Source: JAEUMW01 sp963734295 (GTDB taxonomy: Bacteria > Pseudomonadota > Gammaproteobacteria > Burkholderiales > JAEUMW01). Taken from it: a DNA stretch of 64,000 nucleotides. This document shows, in pieces, positions 37,378 to 47,235 of the stretch. The translations under genes were made by a program, and so were the position numbers. Under the pieces are notes generated by a model. The model saw nothing but the letters and a program-made list of their open reading frames with translations, ran no database searches and was not told the origin of the DNA. The stretch's first letter is position 1. The number at the start of each line of letters is the position of its first letter. The stretch lies in contig CAVTGS010000018.1 in NCBI GenBank assembly GCA_963734295.1, forward strand, positions 1-64,000. Reading direction: 5' to 3'.

Positions 37378-37420
37378 AATTGTTAAAGAACGCAGCCGAA
37401 CTTACTCCGTGAGGAGTAAG
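37378..37420 (-). promoter_or_regulatory. boxB/boxA antitermination site before 23S
   Basis: In the transcription direction a perfect hairpin CTTACTCC-GTGA-GGAGTAAG (37401-37420) is followed by CGTTCTTTAACAATT (37378-37392), a close match to rRNA boxA. It lies in the spacer about 165 nt before the 23S 5' end. The remaining spacer (37215-37377 and 37421-37481) has no gene. Confidence 0.8.
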
Positions 37421-37481
37421 GCGTGAGCCGTCCCCATGGCCGGGACTCCTCACGCCTCACGCCTCACCCTCGCTTTAAAAT

Positions 37482-37557
37482 TGGTGGAGGCGAACGGGAT
37501 CGAACCGATGACCCCCTGCTTGCAAAGCAGGTGCTCTCCCAGCTGAGCTACGCCCCC
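37482..37557 (-). tRNA. tRNA-Ala (TGC)
   Basis: Spacer tRNA: acceptor GGGGGCG/CGCCTCC, anticodon loop TTTGCAA (anticodon TGC) on stem CCTGC/GCAGG, T-arm with GGTTCGATCC, and CCA encoded. 76 nt. It is the second tRNA between 16S and 23S. Confidence 0.98.
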
Positions 37558-37561
37558 GAAT

Positions 37562-37638
37562 TGGTGGGTCTGGTTGGACTTGAACCAACGACCCCACGCT
37601 TATCAAGCGTGTGCTCTGACCAACTGAGCTACAGACCC
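37562..37638 (-). tRNA. tRNA-Ile (GAT)
   Basis: Spacer tRNA: acceptor GGGTCTG/CAGACCC, anticodon loop TTGATAA (anticodon GAT), T-arm with GGTTCAAGTCC, and CCA encoded. 77 nt. It is separated from tRNA-Ala by 4 bp. Confidence 0.98.
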
Positions 37639-37781
37639 GCATCAGAGAACAGAAGACCGAAGACCAAAGCACCAAGCGAAGCTTTCTGCTTGGCCCGCCT
37701 CTGCCCCAGTCTTCTGTCCCCTGACACGCACGCAGCCGATAGGTGTGGGCACCGAGCGCCCCTCGGGGCCAGACGCTCTGG

Positions 37782-39320
<1,539 letters not shown>

Positions 39321-39558
39321 AACCTTCTGGCTCGCACACAAGTAAAAACCCCTCCAGGCACCTTCCAGCACCTAAAGATCGGTTCCTTACCGTGCAAGCA
39401 CTGCAATGCCTCAAGTCTTCCCAGCAGATCCGCGCCACGCACGTAACCTGTACCCCAGCTACCCACGCAACACTAACCCCCGGAAAACCCCTCAAAACAC
39501 CCAGCACCCACACCTATCGGCTACGAATTGTTAAAGAACGACGTCGCCTCAACGGCGA
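39321..39558 (-). promoter_or_regulatory. rRNA leader with boxB-like hairpin and boxA
   Basis: Transcribed leader of the rRNA operon. The hairpin TCGCC-GTTGA-GGCGA (39544-39558) is followed by CGTTCTTTAACAATT (39526-39540), the same boxA as before 23S. The remaining 200 nt down to 16S contain no gene; part should pair with the spacer to form the 16S processing stalk. Confidence 0.8.
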
Positions 39559-39567
39559 AGGGTCGCA

Positions 39568-39595
39568 ATTATACGGCTCCCGATTTCGGGGTCAA
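39568..39595 (-). promoter_or_regulatory. rRNA operon sigma-70 promoter
   Basis: Minus strand TTGACC (39590-39595), 16-bp spacer, TATAAT (39568-39573), then a GC-rich discriminator TGCGACCC typical of stringently controlled promoters. It lies about 30 nt before the leader boxA. The -10 overlaps the stop codon of the ureE remnant. Confidence 0.85.
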
Positions 39596-39727
39596 TACAC
39601 CGTGAAAGAAATATTTCCAGCGTTGTGGTGCCGCGCGCAGCCGGCTCTTCTGCCGCAGCTCGAACGGCAGGACGAGCACACCGTCGGGGTGCTCGCCCGG
39701 TGCGCAGATGTCGGTAAGGGTCAGCAT
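39569..39727 (-). pseudogene. Truncated ureE (urease nickel chaperone) remnant
   Basis: A 52-codon minus-strand ORF starts MLTLTDICAPG and contains LVLPFELRQKSRLRAA, which fits the conserved N-terminus of UreE (LTLPFxLRQKSRLR) that delivers nickel to urease. After about 32 residues the family match stops and the frame runs through the rRNA promoter to a TAA at 39569. Normal UreE is about 150-170 residues. No other urease gene is visible in the window. It looks like the 5' stump of a urease operon joined to the rRNA operon by rearrangement. The call rests on one motif. Confidence 0.55.
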
Positions 39728-39859
39728 GGACCCTCAACATCGCCGGGAATCAGGATGGGTGCACGCCCCGGGGCCGTGGAGCGTTGTCGTGCAGAAGTTC
39801 TTCGCGCGCCGGCGGCGTGATGACGGATAATCGCGGTCTTTCTCCAGGGGCTTCCCGAA

Positions 39860-40672
39860 ATGATCGGAAAGAAGAGCTCGATTGCGCTGCGGCTCGCGTT
39901 CACGTCCGCCTTTGCCGTGGTGACCGGCCTTCCCGGCTGCGCCTCGACCGAATCCACGCTCATGGGCAGCGGCACCGGCGTCACCGCGAGCGACCCTGCC
40001 CGCATGACGCGCACCGGCTTCCTAAGCGACTACGCCGCGCTGCGGCCGGTGCCCGACGGGGGCGGGGTCATGTGCTGGCGCCGACCCGATGCAGATCTCA
40101 AGAAGTACGACAAAGTCCTCATCGAGCGCATCCAGGTAATGCTCAAGCCCGGCAGCGAGAGCAAAGGCATCGATCCAACCGATCTCAAGATGCTGGTCGA
40201 CTACTTCCACAACGCACTCGTGAAGGCGTTGCAGCCGCAGATGCAGGTTGTCGACCAGCCAGGCCCCGGGGTGATCCGGATGCGCATCGCGCTCACCGAC
40301 TTGGTCCCGACGAGCGTCGGCGAGAGCGTCCTCGGCACCGCCGTGCCTTACGGCTTCGTGGCCGAGGCCGCATCGGGCGTAGCCACGGGGCGGCCCGCGG
40401 GCTCGACGCCGTATCTCGGTGAGACCGGGATCGAGGTCCAGTTCCGCGACGGCACGACGGGGCAGATCCTGGGCGAATGCCGCGACACCCAGATCGGCCG
40501 CAAGTACGCGTCGGATCTCGATTCGAGCGTAACCGGCGCGGCGCAGACGTGGGCCAGCGGCTATATGAACTCGTTCACGAGCTGGTCCTACGCGAAGGAT
40601 GCGTTCGACAAATGGGCGGCGATCACCGCGAGGCGCTTCGCGGTGCTCAGGGGCGCGACCCCGGCACAATAG
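39860..40672 (+). CDS. DUF3313 lipoprotein
   Basis: 270-residue lipoprotein. A signal peptide ends in the lipobox LPGC (cysteine near residue 27). DUF3313 features follow: TGFLSDYAALRPVPDGGGVMCWRRP, then YDKVLIERIQVML and a C-terminal WASGYMNSFTSWSYAKDAFDKWA. The family is found in outer-membrane lipoproteins of unknown role. It lies 57 bp before the FHA-phosphatase gene on the same strand, so it may be the first gene of the signalling group, or independent. Confidence 0.85.
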   Translation: MIGKKSSIALRLAFTSAFAVVTGLPGCASTESTLMGSGTGVTASDPARMTRTGFLSDYAALRPVPDGGGVMCWRRPDADLKKYDKVLIERIQVMLKPGSESKGIDPTDLKMLVDYFHNALVKALQPQMQVVDQPGPGVIRMRIALTDLVPTSVGESVLGTAVPYGFVAEAASGVATGRPAGSTPYLGETGIEVQFRDGTTGQILGECRDTQIGRKYASDLDSSVTGAAQTWASGYMNSFTSWSYAKDAFDKWAAITARRFAVLRGATPAQ

Positions 40673-40728
40673 GCGCGCCCGTCGAAAAGAAGCCGCGGTC
40701 GTGTGGACACTCGACTGATCGGAGCAAC

Positions 40729-41936
40729 ATGGGCTGGTTCAAGAAGCAGGCGGGGAAGAATGCCGCGTTGTCCAGCGATGCGAAGGAAACACCGATCTCG
40801 CCGGCGGAGAAGTCCCTCGACGATTCGACCATGGTCCTCGGGGGAGCTCTTCCGCGCCCGCGACCCGACGCGGACGCAGATGAGCGTGTCCATTACCTCG
40901 TCGTGGTGGCGGGCAACGAGCCGGGGCGCCGCATCCAACTGGGGGCAGAGCCCGTCACTGTCGGTCGCCTGGCGCCAGCAGACCTGGTTCTTCCCGACCG
41001 GCGAGTGTCCCGCAGACACTGCAGTGTCGGCATGGTGCACGACGCCGTCGTCGTCACGGATCTCGGCTCCACCAACGGCACTTTCATCGACGCCACACGC
41101 CTGACGGGCTCCGCCCACCTGCCGACCGGCGGGCGGCTGGAGGTCGGTGACCACGTGCTGAAGCACGAGTGGCGCAGCCGCAGCGAACTGGAGGAGTCGC
41201 AGAAGCTGGATCGAGATCTTGCGAGCGCCAGCCGCTATGTGCAATCCCTGCTGCCGGCGGAGCTTACCGAAGGTCCGATCTGCACCGAATGGATCCTGCT
41301 CCCATCCAACAGGCTCGGCGGCGACGCCTTCGGTTACCACTGGCTGGACGCCCACAGCTTCGCGATCTATCTAATCGATGTCTGCGGTCACGGCGCCGCA
41401 GCGGCCATGCACGCCGTGACCGTGATCAACGCCCTGCGCCAGCAGGCACTGCCCAATACCGAATTCAGGAATCCCGCCGAGGTGCTGAACCGACTGAACG
41501 CGATGTTCCAGATGGAGCGGCACGGCGACATGTATACAACGCTGTGGTACGGGGTCTACGACCTCTGCGCCCGCACCCTTGTTTTCTGCTCCGCTGGCCA
41601 CCATCCCGCGTTTCTCGTGCCACCTGCGCGGAACCGTGCGTTCCCCTTGATGACGAAGAACCTCGTTGTCGGGGCGAAAGCCGACTTCGACTTCAAGGCG
41701 GACAGCGTCGACGTTCCGCCGGGCAGCAAGCTCTATGTCTTCAGCGACGGGGTGTTCGAGATCACGACCCGTGACGGCTTGCAGTGGGGCGTCTCGGACT
41801 TCGTGCCACTGCTCCTCGAACCGATGCTGCCCGGCACCCCCGAACCAACGCGTCTGCACCGGGCAGTCCAGAAGCACGGGCCGGAAGCGCGGTGCTGGAG
41901 GATGATTTTTCCATGGTGGTCGTCACGTTCGCGTAG
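40729..41936 (+). pseudogene. FHA domain / SpoIIE-type PP2C phosphatase, frameshift near the C-terminus
   Basis: About 402 residues when corrected. The N-terminal FHA domain (about 58-145) has RRVSRRHCSVG and LGSTNGTFID, the phosphothreonine-binding residues. The C-terminal SpoIIE/RsbU phosphatase domain (about 165-400) has GGDAFGYHWLD, IDVCGHGAAAAMHAV, AGHHPAFLVPP and YVFSDGVFEITT. The frame is lost near 41879, and the expected ending, SAVLEDDFSMVVVTFA plus stop at 41934-41936, is in the next frame. The uncorrected frame runs on nonsensically into the next gene. The start ATG is MGWFKKQAGKN. A phospho-binding phosphatase fits with the Ser/Thr kinase three genes downstream. Confidence 0.82.
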
Positions 41937-42133
41937 CCTTGACCGCGCGGCAGATCTCCGAGGCTGCGCCCTGCCGGTGACTGGCACTCGCGCATCGATG
42001 CCCTTCGGTCTAGCACTCATTTCCTATCCGCCGCATCGCGCGTTGACGCCTCCCCCACCCCGCCCTAGTATCTTGGGCCCGGCTTCCTGTCGTCTCTCTC
42101 TGGCACTTGCTTCGGGGGTACGCGCAGATTCCG

Positions 42134-43018
42134 ATGAAACCGTTTCGACCGTCGTTGCTCGTCTGGCTGATACTCATCGCCGCGCCGGCTTTGCATGCGG
42201 GCGAATTCGGCATCGCCACGCTGGTCGAAGGCGGCCCGCTCGTGCTGCGCGGAGTGACCTGGTTCAAGCTCGTGCCGGGCGCGAGGATGCAAGACGGCGA
42301 CATAATCGAAGCGGGCGAGCGGGCCCAGGTGCAGATCGAGTTCGCAGCCAGCAACGCAGCGAACCTGGTAGGTGCGGCGTCGTTGTACCTCCCCGCGACA
42401 CCCGGGCCGGTGACGCTCTCGATGCCGCGCGGCTGGCTCAAAGTGGCTGCCAAGTCACAGGAGCTGCGAGTGCGCACGACGACCGCCGAAATCGTCGCGA
42501 CGGACGCGATCCTGGTGGTGCGCACAGTGGGACCGTCGCTCGAGCTTTTCATCGAGTCGGGAAACGCCCGATTGACCGAGTTCCTGCCCAACGGCGCGGT
42601 GGCGACTGCACGCGACGTGAAGCGCGGCGAATTCTGGTGGAAGCGGGCAGACGAGCCGTTCGCGTTGCAGCAGCGTGCCCCGAAGGCATTCGTCGACGCG
42701 ATGCCCCGGCACTTCGTCGATCCGCTGCCGAGCCTCGCCGGGAAGTTCAAGACCGCACCAGTGCTCGCGGTCGATCACGACGTGACCTACGCTGAGGCCG
42801 AGCCGTGGCTCGTCGGCCGTGACCGCGCGGTGTTCGAGAAGCGCTTCACGAGTCGGCTGCGCGATCCGGCGTTTCGCAAGGCGGTCGAGCCCCATGTAGC
42901 ACGCTACCCGACCTGGGACCGCAAGCTCCATCCGGAAAAGTACGCAGCCAAGCGCAAGCCCGCGCCTGCGCAGGGCGGGATGGCTGTCCCGCCACGGGCT
43001 GACAAGGAGGCACCATGA
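42134..43018 (+). CDS. FecR-domain protein, exported
   Basis: 294-residue protein with a signal peptide (LLVWLILIAAPALHA) and a FecR-type beta domain (about 25-140; VLRGVTWFKLVPGARMQDGDIIEAGERAQVQIEF). In this setting, such domains occur in non-iron signalling and envelope proteins, and are not necessarily anti-sigma regulators. The tail is Lys/Pro-rich (AAKRKPAPAQGG). Start ATG at 42134 is chosen because MKPFRPSLLVWLIL opens the signal peptide. Its stop overlaps the start of the DUF3365 gene (ATGA, 43015-43018), so the two are coupled. Confidence 0.85.
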   Translation: MKPFRPSLLVWLILIAAPALHAGEFGIATLVEGGPLVLRGVTWFKLVPGARMQDGDIIEAGERAQVQIEFAASNAANLVGAASLYLPATPGPVTLSMPRGWLKVAAKSQELRVRTTTAEIVATDAILVVRTVGPSLELFIESGNARLTEFLPNGAVATARDVKRGEFWWKRADEPFALQQRAPKAFVDAMPRHFVDPLPSLAGKFKTAPVLAVDHDVTYAEAEPWLVGRDRAVFEKRFTSRLRDPAFRKAVEPHVARYPTWDRKLHPEKYAAKRKPAPAQGGMAVPPRADKEAP

Positions 43019-43887
43019 AGCTCATCTGGAAATTCAACCTCGTGCTGCTCGGAATCTTCGTGCTCGGCTTCGTGGTCGCCGGCTACGTGTCTTACCACGC
43101 GCTGCAGGCGAATGCGCGCGAGGAGATTTTGCAGTACGCACGGTTGATGATGGACGCCGCGCTCTCGTCGCGCAATTACACGACTACCCAGGTGAAGCCG
43201 TTGCTCGAGACGCAGCTCAAGTACGCGTTCCTGCCGCAATCGGTGCCGGCCTATGCGGCGACCGAGCAGTTCAATGGGCTACGCACGAACCATCCTGATT
43301 ATTCTTACAAGGAAGCGACGCTGAACCCCTCCAATCCGCGCAACCGCGCAACGGATTGGGAAACCGATATCGTGAACGCCTTCCGGCAGACGCCGGCAAA
43401 GAACGAGATGGTGGGCGAGCGCGACACGCCGACCGGCCGTGCGCTTTATCTCGCGCGACCGATCCAGGTGAATAGCGGTGCCTGTCTCGAATGCCACAGC
43501 ACGGTCGAGGTGGCGCCGCGGACCATGATCGAGCTATACGGCAACGCCAACGGCTTCGGCTGGAAAATGCAGGAGGTCATCGGCGCGCAGATCGTATCGG
43601 TACCCATGGCGGTGCCGGTCGCGCGCGCGGAGCAGACGTTCAAGACGTTCATGGGCTCGCTCGCGATCGTGTTCCTCGCCATCTTCGTGCTGCTCAACGT
43701 GATGCTCTACACGATGGTGATCCGGCGCGTCACGCAGCTCGCCGGCATCGCCGACCAGGTAAGCCTCGGCAACATGGAAGCAGGCGAGTTTCGCACGCAC
43801 AGCAGGGACGAGATCGGCGTGCTGACCGAGGCCATGGGTCGGATGAAGGCAAGTCTGGTGCAGGCGATGAAGATGCTCGACTCCTGA
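43015..43887 (+). CDS. Haem-binding DUF3365 (Tll0287-like) membrane sensor with HAMP
   Basis: 290-residue inner-membrane protein. TM1 is at about 5-27 (FNLVLLGIFVLGFVVAGYV), then a periplasmic DUF3365/Tll0287-like domain with a c-type haem motif CLECH near residue 160, TM2 at about 217-238, and a HAMP domain (VIRRVTQLAGIADQVSLGNM). There is no kinase or methyl-accepting module, so the HAMP output must act on another protein. The adjacent Ser/Thr kinase, starting 28 bp downstream, is the obvious candidate. The periplasmic haem suggests redox, NO or CO sensing. Confidence 0.88.
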   Translation: MKLIWKFNLVLLGIFVLGFVVAGYVSYHALQANAREEILQYARLMMDAALSSRNYTTTQVKPLLETQLKYAFLPQSVPAYAATEQFNGLRTNHPDYSYKEATLNPSNPRNRATDWETDIVNAFRQTPAKNEMVGERDTPTGRALYLARPIQVNSGACLECHSTVEVAPRTMIELYGNANGFGWKMQEVIGAQIVSVPMAVPVARAEQTFKTFMGSLAIVFLAIFVLLNVMLYTMVIRRVTQLAGIADQVSLGNMEAGEFRTHSRDEIGVLTEAMGRMKASLVQAMKMLDS

Positions 43888-43915
43888 TGGCGGTCGGCTG
43901 ACGTCCCGATCCTCG

Positions 43916-45307
43916 ATGACCGAACCCCAGCGCCTCGGCAAGTATGAGATCCAGAGCGTGCTCGGCAAGGGCGCGATGGGGGTCGTTTACAAGGCGTTCG
44001 ACCCGGACATCGAGCGCCCCGTCGCGATCAAGACGATCCGCCGGGACATGGTCGACCCGGAGCTCGCTGTGCAATACATGGCGCGGTTCAGGAACGAGGC
44101 GAAGGCGGCCGGGCGCCTGTATCACCCGAACATCGTCGGGGTCTACGAGTACGGCGAAGACGACGACGTCGCGTACATCGCGATGGAGTATGTCGAAGGC
44201 ACGGGCCTGCGGGAGTACCTCAATCGCAGGACGAGCTTCGACTTCGGCCTGCTCGTCGCGCTCATGTCACAGCTCCTGCAAGCGCTCGAGTTCGCCCACG
44301 AACGCGGCGTGGTCCATCGCGACATCAAACCGTCGAATCTGATCGTGACCGCGCAGGGCTTGCTCAAGGTCGCCGACTTCGGCGTTGCGCGTGTCGACAC
44401 GTCGAATCTGACGGCCGCCGGAGTGGTGATCGGCACGCCTTCGTACATGTCGCCCGAGCAGTGCATGGGCGAGGAGGTCGACGCACGCTCGGATCTTTTC
44501 AGCGTGGGCGTGGTGCTGTACGAACTCGTCACCGGAGAGAGGCCGTTCCGGGGTTCGGTCGAGGGCATCGCGTACCAGATTTGTCGCGAGGAACCGGTGT
44601 CGCCGTCGAAGGCTTCGTCGCTCGCGCTGCCCGAGGCATTCGACCAGCTCGTGACCAAGGCGCTCGCAAAGCGGCCGTCGGCCCGATTCCCTACGGCGCG
44701 CGCGTTCAACGATGCGCTGCGCGCGATCGCAGAGATGAGCCTGGAGATCGACGAGGGCGGGGGGAAGACCGTTGTGAGCCTGGGCAGCGTCACGCTGCGG
44801 GCGCCGGCGCCCGCCCTGGACGATACGACGCTCAGCACCGCCGAGCGCGCGCTCACGCGTTTCATCGGCCCGATGGCGAAGCTGATCGTCCGCAGGGCGG
44901 CAGCGCAGGCGCGTGACCGAGCGGAGCTGTGCCTGCTGCTGTCGGAAAGCATCGACGATCCCGAGCTGCGCAGTCGGTTCGTGGAGACGTTCACGAAGGG
45001 CGGGAGCGAGCCGCGGTCCGGCGGCACATCGTCGCCCGGCAAGCGCCGCGGATCGGGTATCTCCGCCCATCAATCGTCGCCGGGAGGTCCGATCACCAGT
45101 ACGCCGGGCGCGCCGGTCGACCCCGCTTTCGTCGATCAGGTCACTGCCCGACTCGCCGTCTACCTCGGACCCATTGCACGAATCGTCGCGAAAAACGCCG
45201 TGCAGAAGGCTAAGTCCCGCGGCGAGTTCGTCGCCTTGGTCGCAGACAACCTGGGCACGCAGGATCGCGCGGCGTTCCTGGTCGAGATGAGACACCGCGA
45301 CCGCTAG
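43916..45307 (+). CDS. Ser/Thr protein kinase with duplicated C-terminal domain
   Basis: 463-residue Hanks-type kinase, no membrane helix. Kinase domain 8-275: GKGAMGVVYKA loop, K39 in VAIK, HRDIKPSN with D136, DFGVAR with D154, GTPSYMSPEQ and DLFSVGVVLYELVTGERPF. Beyond it are two related units at about 303-359 and 402-459. Each has an L-x3-(F/Y)-(I/L)-GP-(M/I)-A-(K/R)-(L/I)-(I/V) helix start and an acidic end (FIGPMAKLIVRRAAAQA and YLGPIARIVAKNAVQKA), joined by a Ser/Gly/Pro-rich linker that could be phosphorylated. With the FHA-phosphatase, FecR and haem-HAMP genes upstream it forms a plausible kinase-phosphatase relay. Confidence 0.93.
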   Translation: MTEPQRLGKYEIQSVLGKGAMGVVYKAFDPDIERPVAIKTIRRDMVDPELAVQYMARFRNEAKAAGRLYHPNIVGVYEYGEDDDVAYIAMEYVEGTGLREYLNRRTSFDFGLLVALMSQLLQALEFAHERGVVHRDIKPSNLIVTAQGLLKVADFGVARVDTSNLTAAGVVIGTPSYMSPEQCMGEEVDARSDLFSVGVVLYELVTGERPFRGSVEGIAYQICREEPVSPSKASSLALPEAFDQLVTKALAKRPSARFPTARAFNDALRAIAEMSLEIDEGGGKTVVSLGSVTLRAPAPALDDTTLSTAERALTRFIGPMAKLIVRRAAAQARDRAELCLLLSESIDDPELRSRFVETFTKGGSEPRSGGTSSPGKRRGSGISAHQSSPGGPITSTPGAPVDPAFVDQVTARLAVYLGPIARIVAKNAVQKAKSRGEFVALVADNLGTQDRAAFLVEMRHRDR

Positions 45308-45354
45308 GGACCATCTGCCCAGGGCCGCCGTGCCGCGCCCGCCAAGCCGTCGCG

Positions 45355-45858
45355 TTACGGCTGCGGCGGAATACGCAGCTTCTGCCCCGGGTAGATCTTG
45401 TCCGGGTGCGAGAGCATCGGCTTGTTCGCCTCGAAGATGGCGTTGTACTTGTTCGGGTCACCGTAGTACTGCTTCGAGATCTTCGACAAGGTGTCGCCTT
45501 TCTGCACTTCGTGATACTGCGCTTCGGGCTCGAGATTGAGGACGTTCATCTGATCGTCGACCTTTCCGACACCCGCGACGTTGCCGGCCGCGAGCAGGAT
45601 CTTTTCCTTGGTTCCCTGATCCTCGCAGGTGCCCGACACCGTGCACGTCGACGAGGCGCTGTCGAACGAAACGGCAAGTCCGGTGGCATCGAGGCCGAGG
45701 GTGTGGACGTAATGCTTGATCGCGTCGGCGGCGGCGCGATCCAGATTCTCCCGATTCTCCGGGGTCGGTGCGGCGGCCACCGCTTCCTGCGCGGCCTTGG
45801 CTTCACCGTGACCGAAAAGCTTTTCGCCGGCTTCTTTCAGAAAACTCATGAGTCCCAT
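45355..45858 (-). CDS. lysM: BON-LysM protein (YgaU/Kbp type)
   Basis: 167-residue protein of the YgaU/Kbp class, potassium-binding in E. coli. It has an N-terminal helical part (GLMSFLKEAGEKLFGHGEAK), a BON domain (about 45-105, ending VDDQMNVLNLEP) and a LysM domain at 115-163 (HEVQKGDTLSKISKQYYGD, YPGQKLRIPP). No signal peptide is visible, as in E. coli Kbp. Start ATG at 45858 is preceded by AAGGAGGATTCC, a strong ribosome site. Single gene, convergent with the kinase gene. Confidence 0.92.
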   Translation of the reverse strand: MGLMSFLKEAGEKLFGHGEAKAAQEAVAAAPTPENRENLDRAAADAIKHYVHTLGLDATGLAVSFDSASSTCTVSGTCEDQGTKEKILLAAGNVAGVGKVDDQMNVLNLEPEAQYHEVQKGDTLSKISKQYYGDPNKYNAIFEANKPMLSHPDKIYPGQKLRIPPQP

Positions 45859-46068
45859 GGAATCCTCCTTGTGCGGGGGGTGGCACCTGCCCATGCGGGC
45901 CGGCGGCGATTCGGGCGGAATCCGAAGCGGAGCCGCGATTGTATGCGAAGGAGGTGACAGTCTCCAGCAGCAAGTGAGAAACCGGTCCGCGGCGTGCGAA
46001 CGAACTCGATTCGAATACGTGCATCAAAGCCGTGGTCTATTCCCATTACTCCGCTCCGGTTTCTGACC

Positions 46069-47235
46069 ATGCTGAAGATTCTCTTGGCCGCGCTGGTGGG
46101 TGCTGCCGGTGTCGTAGCCGCCGCAGGCGCCGCACGCACCCCGCCAGCGCAGACCTGCTTGACTCCCGGCCAGTGGTTCACCCCGGCGGGCGAGCGCACC
46201 ACCGCGATCGCGCAACCCACGCTGCTGAAGGAGCTCGCCGGCAAGCGCGTGGTGCTGCTGGGAGAGCATCACGACGATGCGGACCACCATCGCTGGCAGC
46301 TGCAGGTGATCGCCGCGCTGCACGCGCAGCAGCCGAACCTGGTTATCGGCATGGAGATGCTCCCGCGACGCGCCCAGCCCGTGCTCGATCAATGGGTCGC
46401 GGGACAGCTCACCGAGCCGGAGCTGCTGACCCTGACCGACTGGGGGCGCGTGTGGGGGTTCGACGCTGGCATGTACCTGCCGATACTGCATTTTGCGCGT
46501 CTCAACCGTATTCCCGTCGTCGCCGTCAACGTGGAGCGTGCGCTCGTGAGCGAGGTCGGCGCCAAGGGGCTCGCTGCAGTCCCCGCCGAACGCCGCGAAG
46601 GGGTGAGCGTGCCCGCCGCCGCGCCGAAAGCGTATCGCGACCGGCTCGAGCAGGTGTTCAACGAACACGGCTCGGCCGCCGGGAACCGTAACGCGTTCGA
46701 CCGCTTCATCGAGGCGCAGCTCTTCTGGGATCGGGCGTTCGCCGAAGCGCTCGCCACCGCGGCGAAGCGTCCCGGCGCGCCGCTGGTGGTGGGCATCATG
46801 GGCTCCGGCCACCTCGCCGACGGCGACGGCGTGCCGCATCAGCTCGCCGATCTCGGCTTTCCCGATAGTGCAGTGCTGCTCCCGGTGGAGTCGGGTACGC
46901 CCTGCCGCGAGCTCTCCGCGGGCCTCGCCCACGCCGTGTTCGCGCTGGCGCCGGCGCCCGCATCGAAGGCGGCATCGAAGCTGCTGCTCGGCGTGCGATT
47001 GGAGCCTGGCGCGGAAGGGGTACGCATCGCCGATGTCACCGCCGGCAGCGTCGCCGAGAAGGCCGGTCTCAGAGCGGGCGACGTGTTGCGCGAGATCGCG
47101 AGCCGGCCGGTCAAGGAAAGTCGCGACGTGACCGCGGCCGTCGCCCGGCAGGCGCCCGGGACTTGGTTGCCGGTGACGGTTGCCCGCGACGGCGGGCAAA
47201 TCGATTTGGTCGCCAAGTTCCCGCCCGAGCCGTGA
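46069..47235 (+). CDS. ChaN-family lipoprotein-like protein fused to a PDZ domain
   Basis: 388 residues. Signal peptide (LAALVGAAGVVAAAGAA), then a ChaN domain (about 50-270; VVLLGEHHDDADHHRWQ, GMEMLPRRAQPVLDQW, FDRFIEAQLFWDRAFAEAL, VVGIMGSGHLADG). ChaN-family proteins bind haem and are linked to iron uptake. The C-terminal 85 residues form a PDZ domain (LLGVRLEPGAEGVRIADV, AEKAGLRAGDVLREI). There is no clear lipobox cysteine at the signal end, so it may be periplasmic. The stop overlaps the GTG of the peptidase gene (4 bp), so they are translated together. Confidence 0.85.
   Translation: MLKILLAALVGAAGVVAAAGAARTPPAQTCLTPGQWFTPAGERTTAIAQPTLLKELAGKRVVLLGEHHDDADHHRWQLQVIAALHAQQPNLVIGMEMLPRRAQPVLDQWVAGQLTEPELLTLTDWGRVWGFDAGMYLPILHFARLNRIPVVAVNVERALVSEVGAKGLAAVPAERREGVSVPAAAPKAYRDRLEQVFNEHGSAAGNRNAFDRFIEAQLFWDRAFAEALATAAKRPGAPLVVGIMGSGHLADGDGVPHQLADLGFPDSAVLLPVESGTPCRELSAGLAHAVFALAPAPASKAASKLLLGVRLEPGAEGVRIADVTAGSVAEKAGLRAGDVLREIASRPVKESRDVTAAVARQAPGTWLPVTVARDGGQIDLVAKFPPEP

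Noticed and set aside
40477..42795. 772-codon ORF that appears to join the phosphatase to the next gene
   Set aside because: After about 41879 it leaves the phosphatase frame and then runs out of frame over fecR; it reflects the frameshift and is not a fusion.
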